Positions 58,116-64,000 of a stretch of 64,000 nucleotides of DNA are shown here, piece after piece. Source of the DNA: CBDIBC01 sp965276635 (GTDB lineage Bacteria > Actinomycetota > Acidimicrobiia > Acidimicrobiales > Palsa-688); assembly GCA_965276635.1 (NCBI GenBank), contig CBDIBC010000005.1, positions 372,001 through 436,000 of the forward strand. Direction: 5' to 3'. Position numbers and translations under genes: made by a program. Position 1 is the first letter of the stretch, and the number at the start of each line of letters is the position of its first letter. Under the pieces are notes generated by a model that was not told the origin of the DNA, made no database searches, and saw nothing but the letters and a program-made list of their open reading frames with translations.

Positions 58116-58994
58116 TCAGGCCAGGGACGCAAGAAAGGTGGCCATCGCCTGGAGCACCGCGCTTGACTCGGGACGCTGCGGCGAGATTGTCGGCCATGCA
58201 TGCTCCATCTCGGGCACGAAGTGGGCGGTCACCGGGACAGCAGATCTGGCCAGGCTGGCGGTCAGGCCGAGGGAGTCCTCGAGCAGCACCTCGTCCGTGC
58301 TGGCCGAGAGCAACACCGGAGGAAAGCCTTGCGTTTCCGCGAACAACGGTGACACCAATGGATCCCGAGCATCCCAACCCTGCAGATAGAGTTGGGATGC
58401 CTCCACCGCCTGCGCTTTCGAGAAGAGCCGATCGGTTGCCGACCGACTCTCGTAGCTGCTGGACAAGACGGTCAGATCCAACCAGGGGGAGAGAAGGATC
58501 AGGCCGGCAGGAACCTGTCTCCCGGCTCGCAAGGCGGCCACGACGAGTGCGGCGGCCAGGCCGGCGCCGGCCGAATCGCCGGCGACGGCGATCGGCTCAG
58601 GCCATCTCGACCTCGACTCGTCCAACACCATGGTGGCGTCGTGGAGGGCAGACGGAAAAGGGCTCTCTGGTGCCAGGGCATAGTCCACGAGGACGACACG
58701 AACGCCGGCCACCTCGGCTATACGGAATCCGAAGCCGGCGGACCATCCTGCGGATCCCAATCGGTACCCGCCACCGTGAAAGTAGAGCACCGTGGCCCGT
58801 GGATCCTCCGGTTGACAAACGATGCACGAGACACCGTTCAGCCTCTCCGCTGTCATCTCGATCTCCTCGGTCGAGAGAGCGGTGCTGGTTTGCATGGCCC
58901 CCCGCCGGGCCAGCAGGTCCACGGATGGCAGCTCGGTCGACCGCCGAATTGCTGGAAGATCCCACGCAACGTCGGCTTCTCGGTCCCCGGTCAC
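58116..58994 (-). CDS. HSL-type alpha/beta hydrolase (esterase)
   Basis: A 292-residue esterase of the hormone-sensitive-lipase group: oxyanion HGGGYRLG (residues 73-80), nucleophile elbow GDSAGAG (S141), acid D234 (STDEVLL) and H265 (PEMEHAWP). It should hydrolyse short- to medium-chain esters in the cytoplasm. It is the last gene of the leftward operon, 45 bases after the thiolase-like gene, and converges with the IclR gene. Hydrolysing an ester formed by the Baeyer-Villiger monooxygenase is a plausible role, though that enzyme is encoded 10 kb away. Confidence 0.88.
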   Translation of the reverse strand: MTGDREADVAWDLPAIRRSTELPSVDLLARRGAMQTSTALSTEEIEMTAERLNGVSCIVCQPEDPRATVLYFHGGGYRLGSAGWSAGFGFRIAEVAGVRVVLVDYALAPESPFPSALHDATMVLDESRSRWPEPIAVAGDSAGAGLAAALVVAALRAGRQVPAGLILLSPWLDLTVLSSSYESRSATDRLFSKAQAVEASQLYLQGWDARDPLVSPLFAETQGFPPVLLSASTDEVLLEDSLGLTASLARSAVPVTAHFVPEMEHAWPTISPQRPESSAVLQAMATFLASLA

Positions 58995-59039
58995 CCCAGC
59001 AATTGTAAGGCCGGAGGCAACGAGCGACGCCGGTCGGAC

Positions 59040-60236
59040 TCAGGCCTGGTCAGAGGCGTACAGGACAGCCCCACCCAGGTGGGGGGAGGAGTGGCAGGCC
59101 AGTCCAACCGTGGCCGGGCGCTGCCGTGGGCCGGCTCGGCCCGACAGTTGCAGATAGCACTCGAGCATCTGGGGCACTCCGTGCATGCGGCCGTTGCCGA
59201 GGGCCCCCCCGCCGGAGAGCACTGGTAGCCCGCCGTGGTCGGCGTTGATTCCCCCCGCGGCGACCAGACTGTGCGCCTCGCCCACCCCGCAGTAACCGAG
59301 GGATTCCAGCCAGAAGTAGACGAACGGGGAGAACCCGTCGTACAGCTGCGGCAGGTCGATGTCGGTCACGCGCATCCCTGAGTGGTCCCACAGACGCCGG
59401 GCCGTCTCGAACCCCCCGTCCATGATGTCGTCGAGCGGCCAGTGCCCAGGCAGGCGCGAGACGTTCGGGCTGCCCTGGGCATAGCCACGCACGAACACCG
59501 GGCGGTGGGGCGAGTCGGCGGCCCGCTCTGCACTGGTGAAGATGAAGGCGGCGACACCATCGATGGGGATGTCGCAGTCGTACCGGCGGATCGGCTCGCA
59601 GATGGGCGAGGCCGCCAGGTACTCGTCAGACGACAACGGGCGGTCGGCCCAGTACGACCAGGGAATCCTCGATCCGTTCCTGCGGGCCTCGACGACGACC
59701 TCGGCCATCGACTCGTCCGACGCGCCGTAGCGTTGCCGGTATTCGTTGTAGGGCATACCGATCATCGCCAGCGGCCCGAAGTATCCCTGGGGGGCAGTCC
59801 ACTGGGCCGCTCCCCTGGCCTCGGTCATCGGGTTGGCGTGGTACCGGCCCCGTGGGTTGTGGAGCGCCCGGTGCATCAGCACGTAGTCGGCTGCGCCAGT
59901 AGCGATGGCATTGGTGGCGAGCATGGCCGCCCCGCTGAGCTGGCCGAAGCCCTGGAAGCCAGAGGCGAACCGCGGGTTGATCCCCATATGAGCGGCCAAC
60001 CAGGACGAGGTGACGACGCTGACGCCGTCCTCGCTGGCGTGACTTCCCGAGCTCGGGAACAGTGATCCGGTGGTGAACCCGTCGATCTGGTCCTTGACCA
60101 GACCGGCGTCGTCGATGGCCGACAGGGCGGTCTCCAGGGCCACGGCCCCGAGCGGCCTGTCGGCGTGGCGAACGATGGGGCTGTGGGCGTAGCCGACCAA
60201 GGCCACCTGGTGGGCTGCCGTGAAGCGAGGGGTCAC
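59040..60236 (-). CDS. Thiolase-fold lipid-transfer protein (Ltp2-like retro-aldolase)
   Basis: A 398-residue thiolase-superfamily protein of the SCP2/lipid-transfer type. The region where thiolases carry their nucleophilic Cys reads GFGQLSGAAMLATNA (about residues 96-110) with no Cys, while GGALGNGRMHG and QLYDGFSPFVYFWLESLG are kept. A missing Cys, together with a coupled DUF35 gene (ATGA overlap), is the arrangement of Ltp2-DUF35 retro-aldolases, which cut propionyl-CoA from steroid side chains. A steroid-like acyl-CoA substrate is therefore suggested, not shown. Typical length. Confidence 0.8.
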   Translation of the reverse strand: MTPRFTAAHQVALVGYAHSPIVRHADRPLGAVALETALSAIDDAGLVKDQIDGFTTGSLFPSSGSHASEDGVSVVTSSWLAAHMGINPRFASGFQGFGQLSGAAMLATNAIATGAADYVLMHRALHNPRGRYHANPMTEARGAAQWTAPQGYFGPLAMIGMPYNEYRQRYGASDESMAEVVVEARRNGSRIPWSYWADRPLSSDEYLAASPICEPIRRYDCDIPIDGVAAFIFTSAERAADSPHRPVFVRGYAQGSPNVSRLPGHWPLDDIMDGGFETARRLWDHSGMRVTDIDLPQLYDGFSPFVYFWLESLGYCGVGEAHSLVAAGGINADHGGLPVLSGGGALGNGRMHGVPQMLECYLQLSGRAGPRQRPATVGLACHSSPHLGGAVLYASDQA

Positions 60237-60670
60237 GCCCCGTCCCCGTCCGAGGCCAACGTGAAGGCCGGCACGGCGACACCGGGCGCCACGTCCTCGA
60301 AGACCACGGAGGTCCGATCGCCAACGCGGACATCGGCCAGCGGTCCGTCCACCAGGCGACCGATCATGCGGAGTCCGGCCTGGTCTTCGAGCTCCACGTC
60401 AACCAGGACCAAGGGCAGATCGTCCTCGAACCCCGGCAGGAACGAGTCATGGGCCACCACCCACGACCGCACCTTTCCCCGCCCGCTGACCGGTTCGAAG
60501 GTGAAACGGGGATCGGTGCTGAGGCAGTTCGGGCACACCGCATCAGGTGGCATCGACAGCCATCCGCAGTGAGAGCACGTGGCCAACCGCAGCTCGTGAC
60601 GAGCTGCGGCGGCCCAATAGCCCGCCGACTGCTCATCGGGTATCGGAACCGGCCGATGGTTGTCAGCCAC
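60233..60670 (-). CDS. DUF35 OB-fold/zinc-ribbon protein, partner of the thiolase-like enzyme
   Basis: A 145-residue protein with a rubredoxin-like zinc ribbon (C-x2-C at about residues 32-35, LATCSHCGW; C-x2-C at about 46-49, AVCPNCL) followed by an OB fold (GRGKVRSWVVAHDSFLPGFE, LVLVDVELEDQAG, GDRTSVVFEDVAPG). DUF35 proteins bind acyl-CoA and are required partners of Ltp2-type aldolases and some thiolases. It begins with GTG. Its stop overlaps the start of the thiolase-like gene by 4 bases, so a fixed complex is likely. Confidence 0.86.
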   Translation of the reverse strand: MADNHRPVPIPDEQSAGYWAAAARHELRLATCSHCGWLSMPPDAVCPNCLSTDPRFTFEPVSGRGKVRSWVVAHDSFLPGFEDDLPLVLVDVELEDQAGLRMIGRLVDGPLADVRVGDRTSVVFEDVAPGVAVPAFTLASDGDGA

Positions 60671-60717
60671 CGAATGTGCACCGACCGGTGGTCGTCCCCA
60701 TGGCGCGGATCATCGGC

Positions 60718-61764
60718 TCAGACGCCGAGCAGCCCGAAGCTGTCATGGAAGGCCACGGCGCTCCCCAGCCGGTGCATGAACGTGTCGATGATGGGCCGAT
60801 CTACCAGTCTGGTGATGGCCCACAGATAGAAGCCGTACACCAGGTAGGACCGGTAGTCCCGCCACGCCTCGTCCCACGACGGGGGCACGCCGCCATAGAA
60901 GGACAGCCGGCTCAGGTAGTGCTCGAGCAAGTCACGTTCGGATCGTTCGCGATCGCCCGGGTCGAGGACGGCCCCGATGTGGTAGGCCACGTCCAGGGCC
61001 CAGCACCCGCGTTGAAGCAGCTGCCAGTCGATCAGCCCGATCTCGCCATCGGCCGTGGAGTAGGTGTTACCGGCATGCGCGTCACCGTGCACCAGGCAGG
61101 CCGGCTTCGTGGCGTTGAGGGCGTCCAGGGCGGCCATCCCCTGCTGCAGGCGCCCGGCGTCCCGGGTGACCGGCGCCAGTCCGTCGCAACGGGAGTCGTG
61201 GAGCTGGGTGTCGAGCTGCTCGGTGGTCATGATGCTGGCGGCCAGGGAGCGCAGCCGCGACTCGACCCACGGGCAGGCGGCCAGCTGTTGGTCGCCCCAA
61301 TGGCCGGCATTGAGCCGCGCCAACTGATCGAGGGTGGACGCCACCGTCTCGGGCGTGAATGGCACCAAGGCACTGTGGAATCGGCTCCCCGCCGCCACCA
61401 GGTCGTCCATCAACACGACGTCCAGCCCGGTGCGGACATCCGGTCCGGTATACCGACATGGAGGGATGCGGACATCGATCCCGGGGCCGATCTCTCTGTA
61501 GAACCTCGACTCCGTCGACGCCGTGGCCGAGAAACGGGGATCTGGCGTTCCGAGGTAGCCCTTCAGGCAGAACGCCCGAGGCAGCCCACCGTCGTTGCCA
61601 CTCGAGTAGTCCACCTCGAACCTGACCTTCGTGGCCACGGTGCGGAGGATCTCCACCACCCGGACCGATCCAACGGTGGCCCCGGGTGCCACCGTGCCCA
61701 ACACCGACGTCAACCATGCTGGCGACAGTGCCTCCTCCACATCCTGGGTCAGCTGATCATCCAC
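60718..61764 (-). CDS. APH/choline-kinase-fold phosphotransferase
   Basis: A 348-residue kinase-fold protein of the phosphotransferase (APH) superfamily: a KVRFEVDYSSG strand region, the catalytic loop VHGDAHAGNTY (H-G-D-x3-G-N) near residue 222 and the metal segment IGLIDWQLLQRG. Close kin in actinobacteria sit beside acyl-CoA dehydrogenase and other lipid-degradation genes, and the ecdysteroid kinase-like branch phosphorylates steroid hydroxyls; the substrate here is unknown. A GTG start lies 7 bases after AGAGGGA. It is 47 bases upstream of the DUF35 gene and 28 bases after the binding-protein gene. Confidence 0.78.
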   Translation of the reverse strand: MDDQLTQDVEEALSPAWLTSVLGTVAPGATVGSVRVVEILRTVATKVRFEVDYSSGNDGGLPRAFCLKGYLGTPDPRFSATASTESRFYREIGPGIDVRIPPCRYTGPDVRTGLDVVLMDDLVAAGSRFHSALVPFTPETVASTLDQLARLNAGHWGDQQLAACPWVESRLRSLAASIMTTEQLDTQLHDSRCDGLAPVTRDAGRLQQGMAALDALNATKPACLVHGDAHAGNTYSTADGEIGLIDWQLLQRGCWALDVAYHIGAVLDPGDRERSERDLLEHYLSRLSFYGGVPPSWDEAWRDYRSYLVYGFYLWAITRLVDRPIIDTFMHRLGSAVAFHDSFGLLGV

Positions 61765-61792
61765 GCTTCATCCCTCTCTGCCGGGCCATGGA

Positions 61793-63037
61793 TCAGGACG
61801 AGGCGGTGGCTGATCCGGGAATGTCAGGGCCGCATATGGGACCCGTCCCCACCGGAACGAATCCGCTGGGCTGCGCCTCCAGGAAATAGTCGCAGGTCTT
61901 CGGCGCGTCATGACCGAAGATCGTCGCGTAGTTGATGGGCTGGGGGAGCAGTCCGCCTCCGTCGTAGGAGGTCACCTTCCGCAGGTTGGTGATGAACGAC
62001 GTGCGCTGCGGGTTCTTGCCCGCCACCTGCAGGCCCTTGATGAACAGGTCGGCGCCGAGCCATCCCTCGTAGACGTTGTACGTCGGGAAGTTGGACGTGG
62101 GCACGTGCTCGTACTTGAGCAGCGCCGCCTGGAACGCCTGGGTGGCGGCCGAGGGTAGCTGGGTGGGGTGGAAGGAGTCGGTGAAGTAGGTGCCCTGGAC
62201 TGACGCCCAAGCCGGCGACTGGACGATGTCAGGCTGGATGCCGGTGGGGAAGTTGACCACCTTCAGGTGCACGCCGGCCTGCTGGAAGGCGGTCAGCAGG
62301 GCGAAGTTCGAGATGTTGTCCAGAGCGGCATAGACGGTGTCCACCCCGGCCTGCTTGGCCTGGAGAGCTGCGGTGGTGAAATCCACCCCACCGAACGGCA
62401 GGCTGGTGTCGACGATGGTCTTCTTCAGTCCGGCCCTGACCGCCGACGTGGCGGTGGCTTCAGCCGAATGGCGCGAGGCCGGCGTGACGGAATAGCCGTA
62501 GGTGGCGATCGACGTCCCCCCGTGGGCCTTGTAGAAGAGCCCAGGCGTGGTGTTCGCCGGATAGGACGGATCGACGCTGCCCGTGTCCGAGGCGAACATG
62601 TTGGTGTCCGGCTGCTCGCCCCACTCGGGGCCGTCCGAGCTCGTACCCGTCACCGGGATGTGCTGTTGGACCAAGGGCTTGTAGGCCGCGAACGTGAACG
62701 GCGACACCGCGACCACCCCGAAGGCGCCCTTGGACACCGCCTCTTGCACACCGGTCTGGGCCGCGGTGATAGATCCCTGATCGTTGATGACGATGGGAAC
62801 CAGCATGTGGCCGTTCACTCCCCCCTCGGCGTTCTGCTGGGCGATTCGAGCCAGGAACCCCGATGGGGTGTCGTGGTACTCGGACGCGGCGACCCCGGTA
62901 ATGGATGTGAGCAAGGCCACCTTGATCGGAGCCGCACCGCCAGACGTGACCTTGCCGGTCGTACCGCTGCTGTCGCCGCAACCGGCCATCGTCGCGCACG
63001 CGGCCAACGTCACGGCCGCGACCTTGGATCTTCTCAT
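61793..63037 (-). CDS. Branched-chain-type ABC solute-binding lipoprotein (LivK-like)
   Basis: A 414-residue lipoprotein from ATG 63037 (MRRSKVAAVTLAACATMAGC), with the lipobox MAGC at residue 20 and a strong GAGGGGGA site 6-7 bases upstream; the longer open frame to 63616 overlaps the kinase gene out of frame. The mature part follows the type-1 periplasmic fold: IKVALLTSITGVAASEYHDT, GVNGHMLVPIVINDQGS, GAFGVVAVSPFTFAAYKPLV and FQQAGVHLKVVNFPTGIQPD. It should capture the pathway's substrate outside the cell. No matching permease or ATPase gene lies in the window. Its ATG overlaps the kinase stop by 4 bases. Confidence 0.87.
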   Translation of the reverse strand: MRRSKVAAVTLAACATMAGCGDSSGTTGKVTSGGAAPIKVALLTSITGVAASEYHDTPSGFLARIAQQNAEGGVNGHMLVPIVINDQGSITAAQTGVQEAVSKGAFGVVAVSPFTFAAYKPLVQQHIPVTGTSSDGPEWGEQPDTNMFASDTGSVDPSYPANTTPGLFYKAHGGTSIATYGYSVTPASRHSAEATATSAVRAGLKKTIVDTSLPFGGVDFTTAALQAKQAGVDTVYAALDNISNFALLTAFQQAGVHLKVVNFPTGIQPDIVQSPAWASVQGTYFTDSFHPTQLPSAATQAFQAALLKYEHVPTSNFPTYNVYEGWLGADLFIKGLQVAGKNPQRTSFITNLRKVTSYDGGGLLPQPINYATIFGHDAPKTCDYFLEAQPSGFVPVGTGPICGPDIPGSATASS

Positions 63038-63999
63038 CTGTTGTCCCCCTCGAGGATAGTGCGGATCTGTTTGAAGAAGTACTGGTCCTCCCCCATCACC
63101 GGCGGTGTCCCGGTGGCCAACACGCGACTGCGCATCGACAGGACACTCACCTTGAACCCGGCCACAGCTTCGTACCAGAGCAGATCTGTGGCTTTCACAC
63201 CCAGTCGCTGCTCCCACCGTTCGATGGTCTCGCGCCTGGTGCCCAGCCCGTCGAGCCGGGGCACGCCGAGCCCGGTGCTGTGGGCCTCGTCGAAGAAGAG
63301 CCACCACCCGAGATCGAACAATGGCCCGCTCAACGACGCCTGCTCCCAGTCCATGACCCCCACCAGCCGGAAATCGGACCCGAACATCATGTTGCCCATG
63401 CGAGCATCCCCCCAGGAGAGGCCCTCCATCCTCTCCGACGGTTGGTTGGTGGCCAGCCATTCGAGGAGGGCATCCATCGCCGGCTGTGCCGTCCCTGCCC
63501 TCGACCACCGGTACATCTGCTCCCAGTACTCCCACTCCTGATCGAACCCAGTGGCTCCGAGGTCGGGACGATCGACCAGCAGCCGGGCCGGTAGCGGAAC
63601 CTGGTGGATCCGGCACAGCTCATCGAGGGCGGTCTCCCAAACCACCCGGCGGTCCTCCGGCCGAGCGCCGTCGACCAACCAGCCCGACACGTTGTAGACC
63701 GGCACACTGACCGGGACGTTCCCCTTCATGCGCTCCATGACGAAGAACGGCCGACCGAACAGGGTCGGGTCTTCCTCGAACCAGTACGGCTCCGGTACCC
63801 GAACGTACTGGTGGGCGTGGAGCTCGGCGAGGAGGTCGAACTGCATTCGGAAGTTGGACCACAGGAAGAAGCGGTGGCGCTCATCCGGCTCGATGCGCAG
63901 GACGAACTCCTGGCGTCGAGCCTCGGCGCCTGACTGCCACCGGGCGTCGAGGAGGATAGTCTCGTTCGAGAATCCGGCACCGATCGGATGGCGGACGTC
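63034..63999 (-). CDS. APH-like phosphotransferase (5' partial)
   Basis: The frame is open to the right edge, so the start is outside the window. The visible 321 residues begin DVRHPIGAGFSNETILLD, the nucleotide-binding strand of APH-type kinases, then EFVLRIEP with a possible missing-lysine position, FGRPFFVMERMKG (hinge), LSWGDARMGNMMF near residue 209 (catalytic loop with Trp replacing the usual His before Gly-Asp) and VGVMDWEQASLSGPLFDLGW. It overlaps the binding-protein gene by ATGA, so a kinase and a solute-binding protein are made together. Its substrate is unknown; related proteins sit in lipid-catabolism clusters. Confidence 0.75.
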   Translation of the reverse strand, partial: DVRHPIGAGFSNETILLDARWQSGAEARRQEFVLRIEPDERHRFFLWSNFRMQFDLLAELHAHQYVRVPEPYWFEEDPTLFGRPFFVMERMKGNVPVSVPVYNVSGWLVDGARPEDRRVVWETALDELCRIHQVPLPARLLVDRPDLGATGFDQEWEYWEQMYRWSRAGTAQPAMDALLEWLATNQPSERMEGLSWGDARMGNMMFGSDFRLVGVMDWEQASLSGPLFDLGWWLFFDEAHSTGLGVPRLDGLGTRRETIERWEQRLGVKATDLLWYEAVAGFKVSVLSMRSRVLATGTPPVMGEDQYFFKQIRTILEGDNR

Positions 64000-64000
64000 G

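Noticed and set aside
59040..60236. Ordinary acetyl-CoA acetyltransferase
   Set aside because: The nucleophilic Cys segment is absent and the gene is coupled to DUF35, favouring an Ltp2-like function.
60547..61935. Open frame of 462 codons on the plus strand
   Set aside because: Antisense to the kinase and DUF35 genes, which have recognisable motifs; its own translation shows none.

Overview
The window is GC-rich and densely coded. It looks like chromosome from an actinobacterium, possibly class Acidimicrobiia. The evidence is GGYWLVA-DGGIF-FG type repeats in a secreted protein, F420/luciferase-like oxidoreductases, abundant IclR regulators, GTG/TTG starts, and many genes whose -10 box sits about 6 bases before the start codon (leaderless transcripts). 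Taxonomy is inference; there is no rRNA gene here. Genes are often joined by 4-base ATGA/GTGA overlaps.

Region 1 (1-26.5 kb) is a surface polysaccharide locus. It has an initiating polyprenyl-phosphate sugar transferase, a Wzz-like chain-length protein, a Wzy/O-antigen-ligase-like protein, a Wzx-like flippase and about a dozen glycosyltransferases (WecG/TagA, GT4, GT2 and unusual GT-A-like types). It also has an FkbM methyltransferase and two acyltransferases (acyltransferase-3 and hexapeptide type). Two paralogous secreted four-cysteine proteins bracket most of it (left end and 21.5-22.5 kb). A lipoprotein/OmpA-domain pair and an ISAzo13 remnant lie in the middle.

Region 2 (27-33.9 kb) is a toxin-antitoxin island: a VapBC with a broken toxin, an XRE/nucleotidyltransferase pair, an intact VapBC and a Phd/RelE pair. 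Interspersed are a CrtZ-like hydroxylase and a large SWIM-SNF2 helicase. Palindromes cover the -10 region of both vapBC modules.

Region 3 (33.9-48.1 kb) is catabolic-looking but partly decayed. A carotenoid-hydratase-like DUF protein, a sulfotransferase, an IclR regulator and an SDR are intact. They are followed by a scar of integrase, DppB-permease and DUF fragments, then a MerB-like protein, a peptide-type binding protein, an IclR, a decayed luciferase-like monooxygenase, a shattered IS66 element mixed with integrase pieces, and a Baeyer-Villiger monooxygenase.

Region 4 (48.8-64 kb) is an intact counterpart with paralogous parts. A rightward operon encodes an SMP-30 lactonase-like protein, a DUF1214-like protein, a sulfotransferase and a TauD dioxygenase. 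Next come an F420-type oxidoreductase, two IclR regulators, two split-barrel proteins and an intact luciferase-like monooxygenase. A leftward six-gene operon encodes two APH-like kinases, a branched-chain-type binding protein, a Ltp2-like retro-aldolase/thiolase, its DUF35 partner and an HSL-type esterase. I infer a pathway for uptake and breakdown of a hydrophobic (steroid-, terpenoid- or aromatic-like) substrate involving sulfate conjugation; the substrate cannot be read from sequence.
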